Source: Bacteriovorax sp. PP10
GTDB lineage: Bacteria; Bdellovibrionota; Bacteriovoracia; Bacteriovoracales; Bacteriovoracaceae
Direction: 5' to 3'
DNA length: 64,000 bases
NCBI RefSeq assembly: GCF_035013165.1
Contig: NZ_JAYGJQ010000001.1
Span: forward strand, 62,001 to 126,000
Both the position numbers and the translations under genes were made by a program. Positions 25,894-34,733 of the stretch are shown one piece after another (within the stretch, counting starts at the first letter, position 1; each line of letters starts with the position of its first letter). The notes under the pieces were generated by a model that saw only the letters and a program-made list of their open reading frames with translations, did not search any database and was not told the DNA's origin.

Positions 25894-27693
25894 TTAGGCT
25901 AACTTGCTATAATGTTTTGTTTTATTATGCTTAATGATTGAAGAGGTAAGACTACATAAGATTAGACTGAAAATGAGACCAATAAAAAATCCACCTGGTC
26001 CGTTTCCGGGACCACCATTCATGTCGACAGTACCACACGCGATACCACTATCTTTTTTCTTTCCTGAAGGCGCAGCTGATCCCGTTGCACTATAACTTGT
26101 TAACGCATATGTATTAATCGCATCTGGGCAACTACTGTTATCGGTTGTGACTTCGTTCTTATATGAAACCTGAGTGAAAGTTCCATTACCATTGTCTCTC
26201 ACGATAGATGCAGTGACCAAATAAAAATACAGTGAGTCTTCAAAGGCTGAACCTGCAGGAAAATAATCTGATTTTGTATTAGGAAGGCCAACAGGAAAAT
26301 TGGGGAACTCCATAATCTCTGGAGTCACAGAAATCTCAAAATCATTATCCGACTGAACTGATCTGTTAATCAAAATTCTTACTGTTGTTTCTAGATTTAA
26401 GGTCCCATCTGCTTCTTGTACATAATTAGGTGTGATAGCAGTCGTCACTCCACTTCTCTTGATCGCAATATTTGCTTTAAATGGAGAATAAAAAGACTGG
26501 TTTAAAACTTTTAATTCGACATAAAGATCAGCTGTAGGAGAAATCCCATTCCAGTTAACGTTCGAATATCCCATTTTAAAATAATCAATAGCATTAGAAG
26601 CAATATCCTGTGATGAGAAATATCCAACAAAGGCATTCCCTGTTCCAGAATTCACATTTGATTGAATATCAAACAGCGCCGGAGTCTGATCTTTATTTTG
26701 AATATAATCGACAGGTACATCAAGACCGCAGCGGATACTAATATTTCCAACTGCCACTGATGAAGAGTTTAGTTTTACGGCCTGAGGATAACCTTCACCT
26801 GAAGACCCACAAGATTGAAAAAAACTTCCGCGATATTTTTTAGATGAATTGCAAAAATCAAAACGAGCATTATTATATCTCGACGGCAATCCAACTAAGG
26901 AAATTGGTTTTGTATAAATAAAATACTGATCATCGCGATCAAGACCCGCGATAGAAAAACTTCCATCGAGATCAGAAATACTGGCCCCTGAAATATGCCC
27001 GGTTTTAAGAGAGATCGCCTGAACATGGGCCCCAAAAACTGCGGCCAGGGATTTCCCTCCCATAATTTTTCCGGTCAAAGATCCTTTCGATGAATCCCCT
27101 GTTGGATAGATCGAATAAATACCCGCCTTATCATCATCGGCAATTTGATTCTGTCCTCGCGAAAGTGCATAAAACATTGTCGAACCGGCGACCTGACTAT
27201 GCCCTAATCCAAGAAAATGCCCCATCTCATGAGTGATCACATTTCCTAAATAATTGGCCTCATTGATATCAGTTGAAAAAGTAAAATTATCATTAATGAG
27301 AATGTCTGCTTCAATCATTTCTCCGGTATTATTTTTAAAAGAAACCTGAGTGACCCCGACAACTCCTGTCCCATTAGCAAAAACGGATGGATCTGTTGAA
27401 AAGAAAATCTCATTCACACTTGCTTGATTTGAGCTCGGTGTACTATTTTGTCTGATGGTCATACGAGATTTGCCATTCCACTCCGCAATCGATGCGGCCA
27501 CTTGTGCAGTCACATCAACTGTCGAGAGTGATTGTGAATTAGTGGGATTAAGATACAGGTCTAGAGTAAAACCGGCCCCGCTCCAGTGAACTAAAGCATC
27601 TGTCGTTGTACGATTTTGAACATAAGCTTCTGCTGAGTTGGCAAACCAACTCAGAATTAGTGCAATAAATAGTGCGAATGGCATTTTATTCAA
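25894..27693 (-). CDS. Secreted matrixin-like zinc metalloprotease with C-terminal anchor
   Basis: A signal peptide (N-terminal ~24 residues) leads into a metzincin catalytic domain. The zinc site HEMGHFLGLGHS (~residue 154-165) fits HExxHxxGxxH, and the Met-turn is likely STMFYALSRG (~170). The middle region (~205-290) includes a carboxypeptidase-regulatory-like fold pattern (ISGASISDLDGSFSIAGL). The C-terminal end has a Gly/Pro-rich stretch after a Cys (IACGTVDMNGGPGNGPGG), a hydrophobic helix (FFIGLIFSLILCSLTSSII) and a basic tail, a tripartite signal like sorted C-termini. The frame opens with TTG 27693; ATG 27684 is an alternative. It follows the 247-aa gene without a gap, so the pair is probably cotranslated. 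Confidence 0.85.
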   Translation of the reverse strand: MNKMPFALFIALILSWFANSAEAYVQNRTTTDALVHWSGAGFTLDLYLNPTNSQSLSTVDVTAQVAASIAEWNGKSRMTIRQNSTPSSNQASVNEIFFSTDPSVFANGTGVVGVTQVSFKNNTGEMIEADILINDNFTFSTDINEANYLGNVITHEMGHFLGLGHSQVAGSTMFYALSRGQNQIADDDKAGIYSIYPTGDSSKGSLTGKIMGGKSLAAVFGAHVQAISLKTGHISGASISDLDGSFSIAGLDRDDQYFIYTKPISLVGLPSRYNNARFDFCNSSKKYRGSFFQSCGSSGEGYPQAVKLNSSSVAVGNISIRCGLDVPVDYIQNKDQTPALFDIQSNVNSGTGNAFVGYFSSQDIASNAIDYFKMGYSNVNWNGISPTADLYVELKVLNQSFYSPFKANIAIKRSGVTTAITPNYVQEADGTLNLETTVRILINRSVQSDNDFEISVTPEIMEFPNFPVGLPNTKSDYFPAGSAFEDSLYFYLVTASIVRDNGNGTFTQVSYKNEVTTDNSSCPDAINTYALTSYSATGSAAPSGKKKDSGIACGTVDMNGGPGNGPGGFFIGLIFSLILCSLTSSIIKHNKTKHYSKLA

Positions 27694-28437
27694 TTAAACG
27701 CTCACACCTTTTTTCAATTTCCACCAGATCGTTACACCACTGATGCTGAACAATGCCAGGAAGGCCCACATTGCGACACAAACACCTTGAGCTTTACTAT
27801 CTTCGCTATCATCAACCTGTGCTGGTTTACGTTCTTCGTAGACATCGCCTCTCGGAGCTAATGTTTTTTCTAAGGTTTTAATTCCCGCTGGTCTGAAAGA
27901 ATCAGGTTCCGGAGCTCTCGTTACTTTAAATTTCATTTTCATCAAATCAACCATACGGTCTTTTTTCACTCTTCCTAAATCTGAGTCATAAGGAAAAACA
28001 GATGAGACGTAATAAGTCTGCCCATCAGATTCTTCGATCTTATATTTCCCCATCGTGAAGTTACTTAAATAAAGTTTTGATTCAATTTTCTTTAAAAGAA
28101 GAAATGATTTTTCACCAACCGCAAACTCCGGTGCTCCATCAATGTAAGACGTCACTCCATTCAAAGATCCACCCGACATCGTGATTGTAATCAAATCTCC
28201 ATTCATATCGCTTTCGCTAATGTTGTAACCATCAGTCACCTTGAATGAAAAATCCGTCATGATCATGCCAACTTTATTCATGAAAGTTTTTTTCGACTTC
28301 AATTCAACTTCAGCTCCACTACTCGACTCTTCAATTAACTGGTCAAGTGGCATTACTTGAAATGTTGTCGCAAAAGTTTTGAATGAAATCATCATTCCTA
28401 AAAAAATTATGAATAGAGTTTTATTAAACACGTTCAT
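27694..28437 (-). CDS. Exported protein partnered with the matrixin, C-terminal anchor
   Basis: I do not recognise a named domain. It has a signal peptide (to FA|TTFQ) and a beta-rich body with GGSLNGVTSYIDGAPEF, VGEKSFLLLKK and FTMGKYKI, a pattern (pG.P.F..GE..LLFL...G..GkY.V) that tends to occur beside or within secreted metalloproteases. Like its neighbour it ends in Cys-hydrophobic helix-basic tail (GVCVAMWAFLALF...WWKLKKG). Its stop is adjacent to the metalloprotease start. Its ribosome-binding site (GGGGGA) lies in the right arm of a 13-bp inverted repeat. A role as propeptide-like partner or substrate of the protease is inference. Confidence 0.65.
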   Translation of the reverse strand: MNVFNKTLFIIFLGMMISFKTFATTFQVMPLDQLIEESSSGAEVELKSKKTFMNKVGMIMTDFSFKVTDGYNISESDMNGDLITITMSGGSLNGVTSYIDGAPEFAVGEKSFLLLKKIESKLYLSNFTMGKYKIEESDGQTYYVSSVFPYDSDLGRVKKDRMVDLMKMKFKVTRAPEPDSFRPAGIKTLEKTLAPRGDVYEERKPAQVDDSEDSKAQGVCVAMWAFLALFSISGVTIWWKLKKGVSV

Positions 28438-28481
28438 TCCCCCATGAATTAGTACTATTTTATCGGTTATTCATGGGGGAA
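28437..28481 (-). promoter_or_regulatory. 13-bp inverted repeat covering the ribosome-binding site
   Basis: TTCCCCCATGAAT (28437-28449) and ATTCATGGGGGAA (28469-28481) are perfect complements with a 19-nt loop. On the minus strand the arm next to the ATG (28437) carries GGGGGA, the only candidate Shine-Dalgarno of the 247-aa gene. As RNA it would hide that site; as DNA it could be an operator. The loop also contains TAAAAT, a possible -10, which would support the DNA reading. Confidence 0.6.
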
Positions 28482-28549
28482 ATTGATTTAAATTATCGAA
28501 TTTATTGTCTAAAAACTAGACACTCAAAAAAGTGCTAACTCTTTAAAAC

Positions 28550-31156
28550 CTAAAACTCGATTTGATGATGGGAGATATGGGCAAAGAAAGCATTTTGGTC
28601 AATTACTACAACAGTGTTCCCAGTGCCAGATAATTGGTGCAAAAGCTCGGCAAGAGGTGCGTATTCATGATGAGAAAGACCACTGGTTATATTCTCAAAA
28701 ATGATCAAGGCCCCTTGAGTTTTTTTATCTAAAAGACTTAAAAGTTGCAGCCTTTGTCTCTCTCCACCAGAGAGAGAAACGAGTGTTCTATCAAGTGAGA
28801 GATAGTCTAATTTTAAAATTTTAAAGTATTCAAAAATTCTCTTTCCCTTCGGTGTTAATCTGATGTGATTTAAAACTTCTGATAGAGGTTTATTAAAAGC
28901 TTCGTAAACTGTCATCGTCCCATCTGAGATATTTGCATAATATGGTTTAAGCTTTTTCCCCTGACAGTCTTCACAGACAAACTCCACGTCTTCCATGAAA
29001 TACATCTCAACGGTTTTCACTCCACGCCCTTCACAACTCGAACATTGTCCTAGCTCAGAATTTGAAGAAAAATGCCCTTCTTTAAGTCCTAATTTTTTAG
29101 AAACTTCTAAGTTAGCAAAGTACTTTCTCACAAAACCACCCAGGTCAGTATAAGTTGCAACAGTTGACCTCGAAGAGATTTTATCCAGACTGCTATTAAT
29201 AACAATCACGCACGATAAATCATTGATGCCTTTCAGTTTTTTAAATTCATAATCCTCGAATGAAAGCCTCGTCCCATTGGTATATTTATGAACTTCGTTA
29301 GCAATAATATTGACGATAAAAGATGTCTTACCTGTACCCGACTCTCCATGAACCCAGTTAATCGCATCTTTTTGAATTTCAATTTTCTTCTTAGTCAGAC
29401 CTCGAATGCTCGCATCTGTCAGTTCAATAAAAGTCTTCTTCCCACTTAGATCAAAATCCATTCGTGGAAGTTTCACCTTCTCTTCTTTGTAAGGCCCTTG
29501 ATAAAGAACTTCTCCACCACGCCCACCTGCAAACGGCCCCATAAGAACGAGTTCATCAGAAGTCGATTTTAAAAACTCCGAGTGCTCTACCATTAAAATA
29601 GTATTGCCCTGATCGCGCAGTTTTCTTAAGTAGGTAATAAGTTTTTTCTGAGTCGCAAGACTCAACCCCAAACTCGGTTCATCCAAAACAAACAAAGACT
29701 GAGATCCTTCATAAGAAAGATACTTCGAAAGCAGCAATCGCTGATACTCACTGGAGCTCATCGAACGAACTTTTCTCGTATTCTGCAAATGCCCTAACCC
29801 TAAATCATCACTCACACTATAAAGTCTCTCTAGCTTCTCAAACGTGCTGATCAGTTTTTCATACTTCAATTTATCAATGAGATCCTTCTTAATATTCGCC
29901 AACATAACTTTCGAATTTTCAAAATTCAATTTCAAAAAATCTTTGAAAGTCACAATGCTATCTTTCAATACAAGAGTCACACTTCCCGCCTCTTCAGAAA
30001 CTCTCGTTCCTTCGCAGGCCGCGCACAACATTTCTGTCTGCATGCTTCTCATATAAATACGAATGTTCTTTTTATAGCGTTGAGTTTTTAAGTACTCAAA
30101 ATAATCATTAAACCCTTCGTATTTTCCATGTCCTTCATAGAGGAATTTCCAAATACTCTGCGGCTGATCTTTAAATGGAATATCTAAATCATATCCAAGC
30201 TTTTTTGCTTCTTTCAAAAACGCCGGCAACAAATGTAAAAAATGCGAAAAATTTAAAAAGTTAATCGCTCCTTCTTTAATACTTTTCGTCGGATCTTTTA
30301 CCAGTTTTTCTCTATCATAAACTAGAATCGCACCATGCCCTTCACAAGTCGGACAGGCACCAAGAGCATTGAGTGGAGAAAGTGATTCAACAGTCGTCAC
30401 CTTCGAAGACGGTGCCTTCTTACTACAAATCGGACATCTATATTCAAACGTATTTTTAAACTGCGCTTTCTTTTTGCCACTCAAAGAATAGAGTAAAAGC
30501 TCTGCTCCTTCTTCCAGTTTAGTTTCTTTAAACTTCGGCAGAATCAAATCCACACTCTTCTTTTTCACACGGAAAAGCTCATACCACTGATCTTCTTCGT
30601 TAAACTCTTTGACAGATTTCCCATCAAAAGTTCTCGACGGATTAAACTCATTCGAGACGTTCCTTCTATAATCTTCGGCCTTACAAAATAAGTGATAGAC
30701 TTCATCTTCACCGCTCTTATCTTTCGCCAGATTAGTCACCACCGTCTCAAGCGCCATATACTTTTCATACGGCACATGATGATCCGGACAAACAAATGAC
30801 CCCAACTCCATAAACAGGCGCTGTAATCTCTCGTGCCCACCCATTACATCCAGGGCCACCGGACGCGAGTTAATAACCGGATTATGCTGAGGAAGTCCCC
30901 AGGCCGGTAAAACCGGATAAATGCTATCGACGTCTACCGTATGAGGGATTTCCCAAAAGAACTTCATATCGGTCGGAAGCGAGTTAATAAAACGCCTTTT
31001 GGACTCAGTTAAAAGTGTATGGAAAGCCAGCGAGCTCTTCCCAGACCCCGAAGGCCCAGCAATACACGTGATTTTTCCCAGAGAAATATCAATATCGATG
31101 TTTTTTAAATTATGTGTGCGAGCACCGCGGACTTTTATGATGTTTAAGTTCTGCAT
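28550..31156 (-). CDS. Divergent UvrA-like paralogue
   Basis: It has the two-ABC-domain layout of UvrA, the DNA damage sensor of nucleotide excision repair, but is divergent. NBD1 has Walker A GPSGSGKSSLAFHTLL (~residue 30 from this start), zinc cysteines (CPIC...CPTC, ~240-275) and Walker B LFVLDEPSLGLS. Its signature reads MSSSEYQR rather than LSGGExQR. NBD2 has Walker A GESGTGKTSF, the second zinc module (CSSCEGRGV...CEDCQGKKL), signature LSGGERQR, but Walker B IIFENITSGLS, losing the Asp-Glu pair. So one composite ATP site is intact and the other degraded. The upstream ATG 31183 lies in a terminator, so ATG 31156 is chosen. Whether it serves repair is unknown. Confidence 0.85.
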   Translation of the reverse strand: MQNLNIIKVRGARTHNLKNIDIDISLGKITCIAGPSGSGKSSLAFHTLLTESKRRFINSLPTDMKFFWEIPHTVDVDSIYPVLPAWGLPQHNPVINSRPVALDVMGGHERLQRLFMELGSFVCPDHHVPYEKYMALETVVTNLAKDKSGEDEVYHLFCKAEDYRRNVSNEFNPSRTFDGKSVKEFNEEDQWYELFRVKKKSVDLILPKFKETKLEEGAELLLYSLSGKKKAQFKNTFEYRCPICSKKAPSSKVTTVESLSPLNALGACPTCEGHGAILVYDREKLVKDPTKSIKEGAINFLNFSHFLHLLPAFLKEAKKLGYDLDIPFKDQPQSIWKFLYEGHGKYEGFNDYFEYLKTQRYKKNIRIYMRSMQTEMLCAACEGTRVSEEAGSVTLVLKDSIVTFKDFLKLNFENSKVMLANIKKDLIDKLKYEKLISTFEKLERLYSVSDDLGLGHLQNTRKVRSMSSSEYQRLLLSKYLSYEGSQSLFVLDEPSLGLSLATQKKLITYLRKLRDQGNTILMVEHSEFLKSTSDELVLMGPFAGGRGGEVLYQGPYKEEKVKLPRMDFDLSGKKTFIELTDASIRGLTKKKIEIQKDAINWVHGESGTGKTSFIVNIIANEVHKYTNGTRLSFEDYEFKKLKGINDLSCVIVINSSLDKISSRSTVATYTDLGGFVRKYFANLEVSKKLGLKEGHFSSNSELGQCSSCEGRGVKTVEMYFMEDVEFVCEDCQGKKLKPYYANISDGTMTVYEAFNKPLSEVLNHIRLTPKGKRIFEYFKILKLDYLSLDRTLVSLSGGERQRLQLLSLLDKKTQGALIIFENITSGLSHHEYAPLAELLHQLSGTGNTVVVIDQNAFFAHISHHQIEF

Positions 31157-31182
31157 GGAAGGGATTTTAGGCCCAGAAAACA

Positions 31183-31210
31183 AAAAAGCCTACATTTCTG
31201 TAGGCTTTTA
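31183..31210. terminator. Terminator of rplM-rpsI
   Basis: AAAAGCCTACA (31184-31194) and TGTAGGCTTTT (31199-31209) form an 11-bp stem with a 4-nt loop; on the minus strand a T-run follows. It lies downstream of rpsI and upstream of the UvrA-like gene. Confidence 0.85.
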
Positions 31211-31237
31211 TATACTGACAAAATATAGACAAAAATA

Positions 31238-31642
31238 TTATCTTTTTGAGAATTGGTATCTCTTACGAGCACCTGATCTACCAGCTTTCTTACGTTCAAC
31301 AGCTCTTGGATCTCTTGTTAGGAATCCTGCAGCTTTAAGTTCTGGACGAAGGTTTGGTTGAACTTTAATTAGGGCTCTTGAGATTCCTAATCTGATTGCT
31401 CCAGCTTGTCCTGAAATTCCGCCACCGTTAACGTTGATTACGAAGTCAAATTTCTCAAGAAGTTTAGTAAGATTTAGAGGTTGATTAACAACATAAAGGT
31501 TAGTTTCTTGTTTGAAGAAATTTTTAAGATCTCTTTTATTGATTGTGATTTTACCTGTCCCAGCGGCCATGTAAACTCTTGCAACAGCAGTTTTTCTTCT
31601 TCCGATTGCGTGAGTATCGTATGTTTTACCTTTTGCAGCCAT
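31238..31642 (-). CDS. rpsI: 30S ribosomal protein S9
   Basis: S9 sits in the head of the 30S subunit with its tail reaching the P site. The protein shows the family blocks [26 protein letters not shown] near the N-terminus, [19 protein letters not shown] in the middle and [20 protein letters not shown] at the end, closing with the conserved basic tail RYQFSKR. Length (134 aa) is typical. It follows rplM after 15 nt in the conserved rplM-rpsI pair and ends in an intrinsic terminator. Confidence 0.98.
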   Translation of the reverse strand: MAAKGKTYDTHAIGRRKTAVARVYMAAGTGKITINKRDLKNFFKQETNLYVVNQPLNLTKLLEKFDFVINVNGGGISGQAGAIRLGISRALIKVQPNLRPELKAAGFLTRDPRAVERKKAGRSGARKRYQFSKR

Positions 31643-31657
31643 GATATGATCCTTTTA

Positions 31658-32098
31658 TTACTTTAATTTATATTCTGTAGGGTTCTGAGCAGCGTGATCA
31701 TGAGATGCGCCAGCGAAAACCTTAAGTTTTGTTAATTGTTTTCTTCCAAGAGTATTTTTTGGAAGCATTCCTTTTACAGCTTCCATAAGGATTTCTTCTG
31801 GATGCGACTCAAGCATTTGCTTAGCCGTTCTAGATTTAATTCCACCTGTGAAGTTTGTGTGCCAGAAATAGTCTTTGTCATTCCACTTGTTTCCAGTGAA
31901 CTTAACTTTATCTGCATTGATAACTACTACGTAGTCACCAGAATCAGTATTGTATGTGAATTTTGGATTCAATTTCCCTCTTAGAAGATCTGCAATTTGA
32001 GTTGCAAGTCTACCTACGATTTGGTCTTGAGCATCGACAACGAACCATTTTTTGTCTGCTTCAGCTGGCTTTAGAACGAATGATTTTTGAGTATACAT
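31658..32098 (-). CDS. rplM: 50S ribosomal protein L13
   Basis: L13 is an early 50S assembly protein that binds 23S rRNA. Family blocks are KKWFVVDAQDQIVGRLATQIADLLRGK at the N-terminus, GDYVVVINADKVKFTGNKWNDK, and EAVKGMLPKNTLGRKQLTKLKVFAG. Length (146 aa) is normal. The leader is about 107 nt from a strong promoter, long enough for autogenous control as is known for rplM-rpsI in E. coli, although I see no matching structure. It is the first gene of the rplM-rpsI unit. Confidence 0.98.
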   Translation of the reverse strand: MYTQKSFVLKPAEADKKWFVVDAQDQIVGRLATQIADLLRGKLNPKFTYNTDSGDYVVVINADKVKFTGNKWNDKDYFWHTNFTGGIKSRTAKQMLESHPEEILMEAVKGMLPKNTLGRKQLTKLKVFAGASHDHAAQNPTEYKLK

Positions 32099-32211
32099 AA
32101 ACGCTTTCCCTTAAAGTGATCCCTTCAGTTAAACTTTCCGAAACGAAAAATTACGAAGTATTAATTCAAATATAAAATGCAGAAAAATGCAAGTGTTGTC
32201 CCTTATAACGA

Positions 32212-32231
32212 GTTTTTCGGCCCTCCGTCAA
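32212..32231 (-). promoter_or_regulatory. Strong sigma-70-type promoter of rplM-rpsI
   Basis: Read on the minus strand: TTGACG (32231-32226), 8 nt short of a -10 overlap with nothing else, an 18-nt-class spacer counting from the hexamer edge through the TTATAA/TATAAG box (32217-32212). The expected start is about 32205, leaving a 107-nt leader. Because the two hexamers are close in this numbering, I regard the -10 TATAAG and the TTGACG as supportive but the spacing as the weak point. Confidence 0.35.
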
Positions 32232-32288
32232 GCACTTCTTCGAGAAGAATCTGAAAAGATACTTTCTTGTTTATGCGTCAATTGGGAT

Positions 32289-34733
32289 CTAAAAGAAACC
32301 TATTGATAGATGGAAGCGACCTACTGAGTCACGTTGCTGGTCTGGATAAGTCTTGCGTTGCAGCTTGAAGCCGTAATCAAAATCTAAGGAACCTACAGGT
32401 GTCACATACTTAAGCCCCGCGCCAACAGAAGTTCTTAGCTTCATTGGTTGGAAATCATCAACGTAGACTCGTCCTGCGTCAAAGAAAATTCCGATTTTTA
32501 TCGCGTCGGTGAGATTGTAGCGCGGTTCGAACTTTAGTGCAGTAAAATAAGCTTCTCTTTGAACAATTACTTCACCGATCGGAGTTCCGTCGATTAAGCG
32601 GTTAATTTCGCCTTCATCATATCCGCGGATTTCATCATAACCGTCTAACCTAAAAACCTTTATACTTGGAATGTATCCACGGGTCTTCGGCTGTCCATTA
32701 GCATTTAAGACCGTGTTTCCATTGTTATCTACCAATTTCTCTTCAGCAAAGTTTTTCTGATATCCGGCCGCAATTGAAAGGGCCACAACGAAATCGCCCA
32801 TAGGGTAATAAAAGCGGTTTCTACTGATAACTTTAACGAAGTTTACTTCCAGCTCTTTTTCTTTCATTGATCCAAAGAAATTATTCGCCCACTCTGATGA
32901 AAGAGTGAAAAAAGCACCTTTTCTAGGATTAATGGCATCGTCTCTTAAGTCCCATGTAACAGTCGGAGTAATACCGCCGATGGAAAAGTTGTCATTATCC
33001 TTAGTCTCAGTAGCGTCGAACTGAACAATGCGCTCAAACTGGTATTTTACTGAAGAAGAGAATGTTCTTGTGAAGTTCTTTGAAATCTGTGGAGAAATTC
33101 TAAAAATATCAGCATCGAAACCATAGAAGCGGATTCGCTGGAATGTTGAAGATAACTCGAACTCTAATTGAGTCTTAATCATATTATAAAAGACATAAGG
33201 CTCAACGAATGAAGCTTTGGCCGAGTATTCGAACAGATCTTTATTTTCTGACTTTCTTCTTTCATCAAAACCATCAAGATTAAATCTTTTGTTACCTTGT
33301 AAACGAAGAGATGCTGATCGGTTCATTCCACTGATATTGTTATAAGTAACACCCGTTGAAAGCTTTGCTCCAAGGTCAGTACGATACCCTGGGGCAACTT
33401 CTATAAGTCCGAAGTCCTTCTCTTTCACCTGAATAACCAGGTTAGTTTTCGGACAACTGGTCGCTTCCGATTCGTACATCATATAAGGAGTGATTCGCAG
33501 TGAAGAAAATAAGTTTAGTCCAGAAAGCCTTTGTCTTAGGTCTTCTAGCTTTTTAGGCGTAATAAGATCACCTTGTTTCAAATCAATTTCACGATTGATA
33601 ACTCGCGTGTTGGTTTGAACATTTCCGTTGATGATCGCTTCATTATAACAAATCTTTTTATCGAGATTAATTTCTGGCCTTAAGTCCACGCTTGCATAAG
33701 ATTTCTCATACACCAAAAGTGTGTCTGAATTTAGATTTGTGATATTGGCGAAGTAATATCCTTCATTTTGGAAATAAACGATCATCTTGCGAAGATCATT
33801 TTCCAATTCGATGATATTAACAGGAGAGCCTTCTTTATTAATTAGAGCAGTCTTCGCTTGTGCCGCAAGATCATCCGGGACCTTTGCGAAAGTTATGTTC
33901 TTCAGAATGACTTGTTGTTTTTCAGCAATTCCATATTCGATTGTGACAGAATCATCTTCATCATTACTCACAACTCTTGGCCTTGAAACTTCAATAAAAA
34001 CAAAACCGCGGCTCAAATACTCTTTTTTAAGGATGTCTGAAAACTCATCAAAGAATGACTTATCATAAAAGCCCCCTTTTGCCAGGGCCGTTGCATGACT
34101 CTTAAAGATGTCATTGATCTCTTCATTTTTTAAAAAGGAATTTCCACGATAGCTGATATCGCTGACTTTAATTTTAAAACCTTCATCAATAACAAAAAAG
34201 TAATTGATGACTTTGAGTTTTGAAGCATCCACTCCTTCGCTTTGATAATTTGTGACTTTAGTTTGATAGAAACCAGCATCTTCATATTCATCGGCCAGGA
34301 AGCTTGCTAAATTTTTGACATCCACCTTACCAAATTCATTTCTTATCTTATCCAGTAACTTTGTTCTTAACTCCTGATGGCTAAAAATGTGATTGCCTTG
34401 GAATTCAAAATTTATGCGATCTTTTAAATCCATCGTAATTTTAACAATCAGCTCATTTTCAGTTCCACCTAATTCAGTTTTAATAACTGAATTAAAGTAT
34501 CCACCAGTGAAGAGTTCTTTAGAGATTAAATCTGTTTGAATTTTTAATGTTAAGGCATCGTATGGGCGCTTCACAACTTCCTTGAAATAACCCTTAAAGC
34601 GTTTTTCCATTTCCTGATTAGACCATTCAATGCGTTTAACAATTGCACCTTTGGCCGGTGTAATGTCTGCGGCATTGGCCATGAGGCAAAAGCCAAGCGC
34701 ACATAAAAGAATAAGTCTTTGGAGTAAAATCAA
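32289..34733 (-). CDS. Omp85-family outer-membrane protein (TamA/BamA-like)
   Basis: The protein has a signal peptide (to MANA|AD), several POTRA domains (~residues 30-430) and a C-terminal 16-strand barrel (~450-814) ending in a terminal phenylalanine (LSIGFF). The barrel carries the Omp85 lid-loop motif in DGYDEIRGYDEGE. At ~814 aa it is BamA-sized, larger than the usual three-POTRA TamA (~580 aa), yet it directly follows tamB. The frame could begin at ATG 34748, but TTG 34733 overlaps the tamB stop as TTGA and has GGAGG 8 nt upstream. Whether this is a BamA or a large TamA is unresolved; partner TamB favours TamA. Confidence 0.88.
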   Translation of the reverse strand: MILLQRLILLCALGFCLMANAADITPAKGAIVKRIEWSNQEMEKRFKGYFKEVVKRPYDALTLKIQTDLISKELFTGGYFNSVIKTELGGTENELIVKITMDLKDRINFEFQGNHIFSHQELRTKLLDKIRNEFGKVDVKNLASFLADEYEDAGFYQTKVTNYQSEGVDASKLKVINYFFVIDEGFKIKVSDISYRGNSFLKNEEINDIFKSHATALAKGGFYDKSFFDEFSDILKKEYLSRGFVFIEVSRPRVVSNDEDDSVTIEYGIAEKQQVILKNITFAKVPDDLAAQAKTALINKEGSPVNIIELENDLRKMIVYFQNEGYYFANITNLNSDTLLVYEKSYASVDLRPEINLDKKICYNEAIINGNVQTNTRVINREIDLKQGDLITPKKLEDLRQRLSGLNLFSSLRITPYMMYESEATSCPKTNLVIQVKEKDFGLIEVAPGYRTDLGAKLSTGVTYNNISGMNRSASLRLQGNKRFNLDGFDERRKSENKDLFEYSAKASFVEPYVFYNMIKTQLEFELSSTFQRIRFYGFDADIFRISPQISKNFTRTFSSSVKYQFERIVQFDATETKDNDNFSIGGITPTVTWDLRDDAINPRKGAFFTLSSEWANNFFGSMKEKELEVNFVKVISRNRFYYPMGDFVVALSIAAGYQKNFAEEKLVDNNGNTVLNANGQPKTRGYIPSIKVFRLDGYDEIRGYDEGEINRLIDGTPIGEVIVQREAYFTALKFEPRYNLTDAIKIGIFFDAGRVYVDDFQPMKLRTSVGAGLKYVTPVGSLDFDYGFKLQRKTYPDQQRDSVGRFHLSIGFF

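Noticed and set aside
31157-31183. ATG 31183 as start of the UvrA-like gene
   Set aside because: It lies in the rpsI terminator; the UvrA-like homology begins after the later ATG 31156.
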